In this document: one piece after another, positions 54,746-64,000 of the stretch | How positions within the stretch are numbered: the stretch's first letter is position 1 | Layout of the letters: every line of letters starts with the position of its first letter | From: Paraescarpia echinospica | Taxonomy: Eukaryota > Annelida > Polychaeta > Sabellida > Siboglinidae | DNA length: 64,000 nt | Direction of reading: 5' to 3' | Assembly (NCBI GenBank): GCA_020002185.1 | Contig: CM034533.1 | Location: 65,857,979 to 65,921,978, forward strand | Position numbers and translations under genes: made by a program | The notes under the pieces: generated by a model | What the model was told of the DNA's origin: nothing | Databases searched by the model: none | Seen by the model: the letters and a program-made list of their open reading frames with translations, nothing else

Positions 54746-55680
54746 GTGTACTGTGTGAAGTGCCGCAAAAGGACTCCCACAGCGGGTGTCTACCAAAAAT
54801 TAACCCAAAATGGACACTTAATAAAAGTGGGGCGCTGCACCGTGTGCAGGCCCACTAAACTATGTTTGTTGCCGGGACGACCACGTGTCCAGGGAGCGAC
54901 TTCCAGCAGGCGCTGTCTAATCTGCCTGCCCTGCCTTGGGCAAAGTTCTCCGGAGATAACCACCTCCCAGGCTAAAGCTAGTGCGGGTCGGGGATTCGTC
55001 TTGACAAGCGACTAGAGCCTGACGGGAGGCCCCTACCTGGCCTTCGTCCTATTATTTGTGTGGACGCCGCATGCTTGAAGAATGATCTGGCTTATTCGCG
55101 TACTGATGACATCCGGGCGCGTCAGCTCGCTGACGTTGATCTCATCCACGACCTGAATGCCATCCAGAGCCCTACGGTGTGCGAACGCCTGAGGCGCACC
55201 CTAACTAAGGCAGGATTGAAAGCAAATATTGCCTTCGGCGGGGCGGTGGGGCCACGGTGCCGCGACCGGGCCGTATTCCCAACAGCCGCTGGAACAGCAC
55301 TGCAAGCAAGTATCCGAACCGACTTTCTTGGACCCTCAAGGGCTCCTCGCCGCAAGACTGAAGTAGTGAGGTGCGGTATTATGTTTTGTGCACTATATGG
55401 TGGCAGCGGGAACCGCACGCAAGACGATGCGCCTGGCAACACAAAATCCCGGGGCCATTTAGCCCATACTATGATTGATGTTGCTCATAGTAATATTGGG
55501 TTGTGGCGCCGCGATCCCGCAGCTGTTTCGCAATTTGTTGCTATGTGCCTAGCAGGGCCGACCAAATTTAAGGTCGACACGGCGAAGTTAGACCCAGTTA
55601 CATGTAGTGCATGTTGGAGACTCATTGGTTTGCTTGAACATATACGCGGGGACTCCGCCGAAGGCAACTATGGACACTAA
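54746..55680 (+). pseudogene. Zinc-ribbon + phospholipase A2-like capsid protein, broken
   Basis: The 5' end encodes YCVKCRKRTPTAG and KVGRCTVC, a short two-CxxC zinc ribbon like DUF5679; an ATG is missing (GTG at 54,746). After frame changes, a segment gives CGSGIRLDKRLEPDGRPLPG and then DAACLKNDLAYSRTDDIRA, with QLADVDLIHDLN. This is the calcium-loop and active-site helix of the parvovirus VP1-type phospholipase A2 domain, used for endosome escape. The usual catalytic His-Asp pair reads Asn-Asp here, so the active-site His is lost. The rest (LRRTLTKAGLKANIAFGGAV) is a typical tail. Gene order before an integrase fits related elements. Confidence 0.6.
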
Positions 55681-55742
55681 GCTCTCGCGCATATACTACA
55701 GCCTCCAGGGCTACTGGAAGGGGCTTGCAGTTATTAATCAGC

Positions 55743-55774
<32 letters not shown>

Positions 55775-56150
55775 ACTTTTGCTGCTGCTGCTAAGGTCCC
55801 AGAAGATGCCTCGCAGAATGCGATCCGGACTTCGTTAACAAAGCAGGCCGTACGGAAGATCTACTTACCAGCCCCTCGGCACGTACAACGACCCATGTTC
55901 GATGTATCTGTACCAAACGAAGTCCACCAGGCCTGTGGGTACGTCTGAGTCGAAGCTCCGTTTGGACGTGGATGTGTGGTACTTCTACCCGCCGGGCGAA
56001 CTCGAAGGATGGTCTCTGAATGTGTAGCGGCTCGGTCGCTCTGTGACCAGATCTAGGGAGCCTGTCCTGTACTACTTGCTGGACGGGCCGGCCCGTGGGT
56101 ATGTGCGGGAAGAGTTAAAGGTGGTCCCCCACACCACATTGTTGCCGCCT
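55670..56150 (+). pseudogene. Integrase with catalytic core deleted
   Basis: From ATG 55,670 the frame gives MDTKLSRIYYSLQGYWKGLA, an alanine run from a CTG/GCT repeat, then LTKQAVRKIYLPAP and FDVSVPNEVHQA. This is the N-terminal helical domain that leads into the DDE core of an RVE integrase. The frame stops at 55,948. Immediately after, other frames show KLRLDVDVWYFYPPGELEG and PVLYYLLDGPARGYVREELK, which is the integrase C-terminus. The catalytic core of about 150 residues is absent between them. It ends back to back with the polymerase (stop near 56,157 on the minus strand). Confidence 0.6.
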
Positions 56151-56154
56151 ACAA

Positions 56155-59060
56155 CTCGGCAAGCAGCTCGTCGATGAGGTCGTCGAACTGAACAGGGATG
56201 TCCTTGTGGCCGTAGGCTAGCGTCTCAACGTCGTCCTCAGCGATCCACCATTTTGTGTCCAGTGGCGAGAGAGACACCTTGTTGTAGATCTGGTGGCCCT
56301 GGCTGCATAGCATGTCCATCTCGTGCCGGAAGGTCTTCCTTGTATTGCTCGTGCTGTAGCTGCGTAATTACCACCACCTTCTTCACGCCTTTTGCGTTGC
56401 GGATCTCTGTGGTGTCTGTATGAGAATGTTGTACATATTCGGACGAAGACCAACATACTCAGCAATCGGGGCAACAGCACATTCGTCCTTCATCTTTCCC
56501 AAGGCCTTCTTATTATGTGAGATGTAGAGCGGTTGGTCTCCGTGGTAGTTGTTGGTCTCATAAAGCTTTGCGTGGGCGGCAGTGTCTTTGTAGTTGTCCT
56601 CTGTTTGAATTCCAAGCAGCAAAGAGTATGTGTATGAGTAGAGGAGGTTGCACCGCTCACCGTACTGTGTCTTCAGCCGGTTATAGTAGACGTCGTACAT
56701 CCTGTGCTTGGACAGGTCCAGGATGCTCATCCCTACGTAGACAGGACGATCCAGCACAAGCCTACTCTTGTGCATGTACAGAGCGGCCAGGTCATTATTA
56801 AAGATCTGCTGCCGAACAAAGGCCGGACTCGCAATGAGACGAGCTTCTGCTCTTCATGCGAGCGCACCAGCATGACATTAACCCGTTTGCGCAGGTTTTC
56901 AATCGTCTTTCCAAACACAGAGTTGTTCATCAGCTTGAATAGGTCTTTTTCAAAGCCGCTGGTAGCTTACTTGCGAAGCTCAGTGTTCACCCTGATGTAA
57001 AGTTCCATCCAGGGGCTCTGGTCGAATCTCAGAGCCCGGTGGATCTTCTTCAGCCTCTTCCCAAGAGACAAGTACAGTTGCAAGTTGCGGTAATGCACCA
57101 CGTAGCGCTCCTTGTTGCGGAGGTCGGGCACCAGCTTTTCAACGGTTGTAAGCGTGCCCCCTGAGCTTTTTAACACTTCATGATGGTAGTCCGACATTCA
57201 CTCAGTCGGAATATCTATTGTAGGTATCGTGCAACTCCTCCGGATACTCGAAGTCGACCTCAAAGATGTAGCCGTTTTTGACATCTTGTGGGAGAGATTC
57301 GATCTCCCTGCCGCTGTCCTCTACCCACTCGAAGCCACCATTTGGCAGCGGTTGGCTAATGTCCCAGCCGTACAAGTTGTTGGCGTCATGGCAGAGGATG
57401 TGACTGTTGGGCTTGGCGGGGTCATACCCCGCCATCCTCGGATTGTTAGCCTTAGCGTATCTCTTTGAGACCATGCTATTACCGCCCCGAAGCCCCTTCT
57501 CCACGAAGAGATGCATGTCGAAGTCTGTTAGTAGTTCCAGCTCTACACCTGTCTTCGTAAACAGTGCGTCCCAATTGAGACCGGGACTGGTGTAGTAATG
57601 TGCGAGATCCAGTCCGTATTGGCTCATATACGTAGTTCGAAAGGTCTCGAAGACATGTGTCAGCAGGAGCAGGTCGGTGCGGAGGTTCATCTCCCAGGTT
57701 GTGGCAGTTGAATGCAGACCAGACTTTTCGTGTGTGTTCACACAGACGTGATGTCCTCGAGTGAAATATTGCTGTAGAAGGCTTCGATGTGTGGCACTGG
57801 CTCATTAAACCGTTCCCAGCTGTAGACGCCCTTGCGTAGCAGCAGCTCACGCTTTTCTGCGTTGGGCTCGTACAGGCCAGTGATCTTAATCACTTCTGGC
57901 TAGTTTGCGGCCACTAGCTTTCAAGCGAGGCCAGGAGGAACTGAGCGCTGTCAATAAAGTGCAGCTTTCCGAGCAAGTAGGATATGCACGTCTCCGTGTT
58001 GTATGAGATGCAATTAATTCGGCCCTCAACGTTGGAGTGACATGCATAATCAGATACCCGTCATAGCCGCGCAGGTTGTGAAAGACCACCGGGATGGTAG
58101 TCGTCTTGGGGTTCAACCGCAGCTTTAAGTTGCAGGCTATGTGTGCAGCGCCCCAGTACTTCCCTGTGATGTGGCAGTGGTCGCTAACCGAGTCCCCATC
58201 GACAGGCTTCTCACACACATGACAGTGTGTCGCTGTGTGGTGGGTCTGCCAGTCCTCTGGTGCCATGTGCATGGCGTTATACTTGGCCAAGACTGCTTTG
58301 ATTTTCTTCTCTTCTTCCTGCAGGTCCTCCAAGAAGCGCTCAGCAGCAGCTGGGCACCTGTAAACAACTGGTGCCATAGTATGTCCATCACACCGAACAA
58401 CGATGTAGCCGTTGCCACAAGCCTCGTGCATCTGTGTTTTTTGCGTGTTACCCTTGGTGGGGTCTAGCTCAACCCCCACCACCTTGGTAGTCAGCGCCTC
58501 AAAGTCCGCATAGATAGTGTAGGGAACATTGAGTTGCTTGTGCCAGTTTTGGAAGGTCAGCTTGTTCTTACCCTCTTCAGGCATTTCGACCCGCACCGCC
58601 GTTTTTTCGATGCACTCGCACTCGGGCTTATGACCCTTTAGGAGGTCTTCCCGAGAGAAACCTTGGAGGCAAAAGTATTTTCTCATGCATTGGGCACTCT
58701 GGTCCTAGAGCAAGCGGTTCAGGTTCTTGACCCAGGTGTAGTGATACTTTCCGGCCTTCTCTATCAGGAGGATGTTAATCCTAGGGCGCACCCCCGATTG
58801 CTGAGCCTGTGAATAATGACTCCTTTGTCCCAGTCGAACATGTTAATGGCCAGGCTGTTCTGCTGCTCCACCTTATGGATCTGAGAGATAGATGAAGTTG
58901 AGATCATCATCTGTTGAGTACTTCGTGGGCCTTTGGGGGTCATTGGCAATTGGAAAGAGAGGCGAGCGGAGCGCCCAGTGCAGGCATTCGTCGTCCTTGT
59001 TCTTCACGTTAACGACCGCTTTCTTGCTTTGTAGGGCCGCAGGTAGCGCAAACTAGGATC
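56155..59060 (-). pseudogene. polB: DNA polymerase B (HNH-type), decayed
   Basis: From the 5' side (right): INMFDWDKGVIIHRLSN; MRKYFCLQGFSREDLL with HKPECEC; Exo I in YADFEAL; a zinc/HNH-like insert CHVCEKP with DHCHITGKYWG; Exo II in VVFHNLRGYDGYLIMH (57,886-58,686). Next, 57,202-57,741 has motif A HDANNLYGWDISQPLP. 56,967-57,197 has ERYVVHYRNLQLYLSLG, and 56,733-56,930 has motif B MNNSVFGKTIENLRKRV. 56,383-56,775 has GMSILDLSKHRMYDVYYNRL, where motif C, normally DTDS, reads YTYS. The C-terminus near 56,160-56,250 reads VETLAYGHKDIPVQF. Six or more frame changes plus loss of both catalytic aspartates make it dead. Confidence 0.85.
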
Positions 59061-59399
59061 CCCCAAAGAGATTGGTAGCGGGCGATGTCTAACCATAACA
59101 GTTCCACTCTTTCGACCACTCATCCAGTGCCACTTTGCGCCCACTTCTCCAGAGTCTCGAGGAGGTGGTGAAAGGACTTGTCCAGTGCTTCATTCACCTC
59201 ATGAGGAGCACTTCTTGCTTGTGACTGGCGAGCTGGAATTTAACCCCCCGTCATCTTAATGATCTCCTCAACCAGCTTTTTGTGGATGACATGGCGAACG
59301 CCTTCCAAAAAAGCCCTTGCACCTGTACCTAGGGTGTGCTCCTCAGGTACATTCATTTGCCATCCTCGTAAATAGTTACCGATTACCCACGGGGTTTGC

Positions 59400-59580
59400 T
59401 TGAATAGCAACTTATTTGTAGGCCGCGTAGCCGGAGTCGGCCTCGCCTGCCGGTTTGGCTGGCCCGGCCTCGCACGTGGGGCCGGAGTGGGCCTCGCTTG
59501 CCGTTCTAGCTGGCTCGGCCTCGCACGTGGGGCCGGAGTGGGCCTCGCTGGTTGGGCCGTAGTGGGCCGCTGGGGCTCAC
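59400..59580. repeat. GGCCGGAGTGGGCCTCGC minisatellite
   Basis: Three to four imperfect GC-rich units of about 50 bases (GGCCTCGCACGTGGGGCC, GGAGTGGGCCTCGCT). They keep a Gly/Leu-rich frame open, which I do not treat as a gene. Confidence 0.8.
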
Positions 59581-59911
59581 TACTGAATGCCTGCAGGGCA
59601 GCACTGAGACACCGTGATGATGCAGCTGCAGGAGATATGACACATTGCTGTGCATGTTGTTGGATCAGTATAGTGCTTAAAGTAAAAGCCCAATCTATCT
59701 ACCTTTTTTTGCTAAATTACCAGTAATAGTAATATAAAACTACAGCTGATAACCCTACCCACTCAATCTGACCAATTAAAACATAAAACACATTAAAGTG
59801 TAATCCGAGCCAGTTATGCACTTCGTCAGACCCAAGGAATGTCTTCGGGTAACCTTTGACCTGTGACGTATTGGCGGGATCAGAGCGCATCAGATCCGAT
59901 CATAAATAGCG

Positions 59912-61745
59912 ATGGCCGACACGGAATTTGAGGAAACCAGTGTCGAATCTGGGAGTTTTCACAGTGATATCTCAAGTGACATCGATAGTGGTGGTGATAG
60001 TGATGTATTTGATTCGGATGGCGACATTTTACCCACATCTAGTGGACAGGCAGGCGCCGTAGTAGAAGCTTATCAGTTTAAACCAACTGTCACCGACTCC
60101 GAGAGCGAAGCCGATAAGGACAGCCAAGACGGTGGCCCTGGGGAGTCAGTCCTTCCCAAACGACTAGGAAACACTGACTGGTATGGCATAATATCAATTA
60201 TTCATTTAGCTTAATGTAAATTTCAGAACTCCTGTCATCACCTAATTTCATGCATGGCAACGTATATAGTAGGGCCTAGCCCTATTAGTATTACTAGTGG
60301 TCACTGTGGTGGTACACAATTTCGCCGTACGCAATAGGATATCGTTTTAGGCGAACAACTGGACATCCTCTTCCATGATAAGATATTCATATTCTAAATC
60401 TATACCACATTTAATAAAATTTGTGCTAAAACGTTGTTTGAAGTTTTTTGAGTGAAGTACGTACAATTTTAAAACTGCGAAACTGCGTTACCGTGAAGAC
60501 ACGCTAGCGCCATTATTCGCGTTATTTGCGGTAATAATATATGCTTTTGATTACTTTTGTTTGTTTACATTTCTTCACTAGTCTTAACCATCAGAACAAT
60601 TATGCATACAGCATTACTGGACAGGCCCAAACAATAATATCAAGAAATAAATACAGTGGTATTGCCAAAAGTCATTTATTTAATTGACACTGCGATATGT
60701 TTTATAATTTAAATGAGATGCCGGGTGTTAATGAGGGGTGTGGCAACCTACCTTCTCCCACAAACTGGGAATCAACCTACCATTTGTTTTTGGCGAACTG
60801 TCCAGCTCCCATCTGCTTGGGGGGGACCAAACTACCATCTACCAACTGTTTTGGGGTCCACCATCCCACTTCCTGCCATCCCCTCTTTTATTGTAAAGCT
60901 CACAGCTGGACTGAAATAAGTATTTTCATAGGTGTCAGTGTGGCCAGTGCCAACCACTGGACACAGAAGAGGAATACTTACGCTGCCGCGAAATTGACCT
61001 GGTGCTGAACAAGATAGAGGAGTCTGCAGTGGAAGTACAGTGCATCACTCAACATGAAGGATTCCACCCTGTAGTCTTGGACGTCAATGTCCTACACACT
61101 GCATACTTCAACTACAGACAACAGTATGGGCCACTGAATCTTGCCAACAATGAGTGAGTAGTATGTATTTCTTTAAACGTGTGATTAAATGACCATGCTA
61201 CATTAATATGCAGGGCCTTTCGAAGACTGGAAAACGCCTAATATGTTATGGCACAGGTAATGCGTTTTTAATAACAGGTCAACAATGAAGAGACTAAAAG
61301 TGGTTGCATTCAAGTTTTATATACAAACTTTATTCATCGTGTACAATCGTGTACATCAGGAATATACCGGTATACATATAGGCATTCATTCAACATCATG
61401 GACGAAACCTGCAAAATCATCTAAGTAGTTTATATAACTAACAAAACCATAAATGGATGAATAGATAATGAATTAATTGACATTCATAGTAAGTACACTG
61501 TATACTTCATTGGACACTGTTCTTGTGATATAAAGCGTCATATTTGTTTTAGTTGCATCCTGTGCATGTGCTTTGTTTTCAGACAGTTTCATTATGTTGG
61601 ATACAGACAGCTGGCTAGATGGTGCTGGGGATGGCTCGGCAAGGACATCAGAGTCATTCTGCCAGCATGTGCTGTGCACAAACTTCTGGATACATATCCA
61701 CTGGCTACTGACAAACAGCGAACTGGATACAGGGATAGGCAGTGA
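59912..61745 (+). CDS. P2X7 C-terminal-domain-like gene, three exons
   Basis: I predict join(59912..60180, 60932..61153, 61583..61745), 217 residues. Exon 1 is acidic (FEETSVESG, SDIDSGGDSD) and ends RLGNTDW. Exon 2 restores phase as WCQCGQC and carries YLRCREI, ITQHEGFHPVVLDVNVL and YFNYRQQYG. Exon 3 continues QFHYVGYRQLARWCWGWLG, DIRVILPACAVHKL and ends in a stop. All donors and acceptors are canonical (G|GTATGG, GA|GTGAGT; TTCATAG, TTTTCAG) and all phases agree. A poly(A) signal follows at 61,772-61,777. The Cys/His set (CxCGxC, C, H, C) matches the zinc-binding cytoplasmic 'ballast' domain of P2X7, here free-standing without channel segments, as in many invertebrate gene families. Function unknown. 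Confidence 0.8.
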
Positions 61746-62146
61746 TGATAAATATGTCCAGCGGTTTACATAATAAACTTTCCCATGTTTTTTTCTCCAA
61801 GATATTTGTTTTTAGTAATATTACGGTGGTCATATATTTGACTAACTTCTTTACAACGATGCTACACTAGCACAAAATACAGAACAAAAACGATACTAAA
61901 ACATAGGTATATCCTTTATTGTTATTTACATATATTAAAATAACATATACAATATTTATCAATACAAATATTTACATTACTTACCTTTTTATAAAGATCT
62001 TGACAGAAAAACAAATAGGTTAAACATGTAAGAAACAATTGTATGGCCGCATTATACATAGTGACAAGTGATATATAAGTTACTGCCTGTTTAACACTAA
62101 TACTGATTAAAAATGAAACTACAACAGAAAAATTTTAAAATTATAC

Positions 62147-62560
62147 TTATGCATGAAACAGCATGAAACAATTGCATGAGAGCACCACACCCAGTGACCA
62201 GTTATGTATCAAGTTTACGCCTAATCCGTCACTGCTTGAAACGACAGTTGCCGTTCGACCTGAACATGTCGCAACTCTCCTGGAAGTGCTGGCATGGACG
62301 GATGGCACCGCATCATCAGTCAATACACTGTATTTGCAAAATCCCAACCGGTGTTGAAGGGGGCGGTCAAAATCCGACGGTACAAAATGAGTGGAACAGA
62401 GTATCGAGTGGGCTGATGGCACGGTCCAGTCAGCTCGTTTCACGCGCACGAAACGATTCCAGAGTGCACACCTTTTGCTATCATTTACAGGAAACCGGTG
62501 CAAACTAACAGAATCCGATGTTTTATTCGAACATCCACCCGCAACACAGATTCTCGGCAT
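62147..62560 (-). CDS. THAP-domain protein or first exon
   Basis: The protein begins MPRICVAGGCSNKTSD and continues HRFPVNDSKRCALWNRFVR and CSTHFVPSDFD, a complete THAP zinc finger. The C2CH ligands are Cys5, Cys10, then Cys56 and His59 (CSTH); the conserved Pro, Trp and Phe positions are present. THAP domains bind DNA and occur in P-element-like transposases and their domesticated derivatives. After about 85 residues the sequence becomes unremarkable, and a donor-like GTAAAC lies near 62,216. The frame may leave the real exon there. Whether this is a host gene or a P-element relic is open. Confidence 0.75.
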   Translation of the reverse strand: MPRICVAGGCSNKTSDSVSLHRFPVNDSKRCALWNRFVRVKRADWTVPSAHSILCSTHFVPSDFDRPLQHRLGFCKYSVLTDDAVPSVHASTSRRVATCSGRTATVVSSSDGLGVNLIHNWSLGVVLSCNCFMLFHA

Positions 62561-62576
62561 GACGACGCAGCTCTAG

Positions 62577-64000
62577 ATGTTTATAACATGGCAGCCTTCC
62601 TCGTATGTCCCGCCGCTACGTCACGCCACCGGAAACACCCGAAGCTTGGAGAATGGTTTGCCGAGTTCGGCGCATCCAATATTTGATACTAATTACCATT
62701 TAATTAATGATATGATGAACAGGTAATATCAAGAGTTGTCACTATTCGTTACTTATACACTAATGATTTATTAGATGCAGTAAAAACGGGACGTTATATT
62801 GATTGGGCTTTCACTTTAATAGATTTATCTCTAATTGACAGGCTGAATCCCCTTGAGTTGTGTAAGCACAGCAGCAAAGCCCCTCCGAGCTCGCTTTCCT
62901 GTATCAATATGCCTCTGGGCTATTCTATGGCCCCCACAACTCTGACATAGCAGTCTTTGATTGAATCCCAACCCCACATCGAGCCCTTTCTGAGCAGGGC
63001 ACGATGATGTTTGCAATGCTCATACAAGCAGCTCTTGTCGCAGGGACTTGAACTACCAATCATCAGCCGCATACACTGGTTCGTACCTTTCATGTTTGAT
63101 AGGTCTATGCCATATCATATTTTTTTATTTAAATCAATATTTATAATACAACTCAGCGCCTCATATGTCAATAAACACTTCACCGCCCACTCGGCCGCTC
63201 TGCACTTAAAACTCGTCACGCTGACTGCGTTCTGTCACGCTGAATACGTTCAGTCACATTAGTCTGAGCGGAACAGCTCAGTGAGACGCAGCTCTGCTAC
63301 GGTGTAGCGCCGCGGTTCCCGCACTCAGGCCGGCGAGAATCACAACTAATTAACCAGTGGTTGGTGCACCCGCCGGGAGCAGGGCGGGCCCGCATATATC
63401 ATTTTCTGGCACGATATGGTGTCCTATTCTCAAAAGTATAAACATTCACGCACCGGCTGGGGCGGGATTGAGAACATATGGGGTTTGCTGCGCTAGAACC
63501 AGTGGCTGGGGGGCCCGCCGGGGGCTGGGGTCCCCTGTTGCCTAGCGCAGGATTTGCTGCGCCAGAACCACCCTTTTATATACTACTCGTGCACGCAACC
63601 ACTCATGAATAGAAACTATTTCTAAGTCAATAATCACAGAAACTCTGGTGCACTGGTCAGTAATCCTAGCACATGGGCCATGGCTAATAGCAAGTTACGT
63701 TTACTGGTATCTCACTGCTCATTGACCAGCCACTGCTAGTGTTTGCACAGATCCTTCTGAAGGATTAAATCCTTTGGTTTTATGCACAGTTTGTCAGAAG
63801 AATCTTCATATCCCTGTTTCAGATCTGGCATGGTCATACTTGAACCACGGCTAATTGCAATTTACTTTTATTGGTTTCTCACTGTTAGTGTTTGCACACA
63901 ATCATAAACATTATTCTCAAGGATTACATATTTTGGTTGTATTCCGTCATGGCTGCAGCCTACCCTTTGAAATACAATTGTGAAGTGCCTACAGTTGGTC
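62577..64000. other. Intergenic with local duplications
   Basis: No gene supported. A GC-rich stretch at 63,350-63,560 repeats pieces such as AGAACCAGTGGCTGG and GCGCTAGAAC/GCGCCAGAAC. Between 63,676 and 63,940 a roughly 110-base segment is repeated imperfectly (GCTAATAGCAAGTTAC and GCTAATTGCAATTTAC; AGTGTTTGCACA in both). Confidence 0.5.

Larger units (their letters stand above)
50090..59060. mobile_element. Second viral element, decayed Polinton-like lineage
   Basis: A set of viral hallmark genes lies together: fibre-like repeat protein, jelly-roll capsid proteins, A32-type ATPase, zinc-ribbon/PLA2-like protein, retrovirus-like integrase pieces and a zinc/HNH-containing DNA polymerase B. 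All are frameshifted, stopped or deleted. Gene types and sequences differ from the intact-looking Polinton at 26.7-44.1 kb, so this is another lineage, not a duplicate. No terminal inverted repeats were found at either end; limits are approximate. The left side abuts the 1.9-kb element. Confidence 0.75.

Noticed and set aside
59400..59726. 108-codon plus-strand frame
   Set aside because: Its first half is the GC-rich minisatellite and the rest shows no domain.

Overview
The window is metazoan nuclear DNA, most likely from a marine invertebrate. The evidence is host exons with consensus GT-AG introns (SART3, a P2X7 C-terminal-like gene, an ankyrin/SOCS-like gene), a THAP finger, a tRNA-derived SINE, hAT, pogo, Mutator-like and LINE debris, and two integrated viral elements. 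I cannot name the species. Host genes are sparse; most of the window is mobile or repetitive DNA.

Layout. 0-7 kb: intergenic DNA, a hAT-like fragment, one copy of a 1.9-kb inverted-terminal element, a Mutator-like relic and two SART3 exons. 7.28-15.41 kb: an 8.1-kb satellite of about 325-bp monomers arranged as two pairs of higher-order repeats (A A B B). 15.4-26.7 kb: minisatellite, hAT-type MITE, SINE, LINE relics, an ankyrin/SOCS-box-like pseudogene and a pogo/Tigger transposase pseudogene ending in 36-bp coding repeats. 26.710-44.135 kb: a 17.4-kb Polinton/Maverick (adintovirus-like) element with 330-bp terminal inverted repeats. 44-50 kb: intergenic DNA and the second copy of the 1.9-kb element. 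50.1-59.1 kb: a heavily decayed second viral element of a different Polinton-like lineage. 59.9-64 kb: an intact three-exon P2X7-C-like gene, a THAP gene and intergenic DNA.

The Polinton has a clear plan. The left two thirds of the plus strand carries a NADAR-domain protein, packaging ATPase, small hydrophobic protein, conserved core protein, chromodomain integrase, small membrane proteins, penton-like minor capsid protein, pVI-like core protein, double jelly-roll major capsid protein and adenain-like protease, often with overlapping stop/start codons. Converging on it from the right on the minus strand is a protein-primed DNA polymerase B. Further right on the minus strand lies a transcription unit with an RPA1-like single-strand DNA-binding protein followed by short open blocks separated by splice-acceptor-like signals. 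A two-exon plus-strand gene sits near the right end in repeat-rich DNA. ATPase, hydrophobic protein, major capsid protein and polymerase are each broken by frameshift or deletion, whereas NADAR, integrase, penton, protease and the RPA-like gene are open. The element is therefore recently inserted but no longer complete, or the assembly has small errors.

Most notable: a NADAR (ADP-ribose-linked N-glycosidase family) gene as the first gene of a Polinton; an RPA-like protein in the same element; evidence of splicing in Polinton genes; and a nearby second viral relic whose integrase has lost its catalytic core and whose polymerase has lost both aspartates of its DTDS motif.
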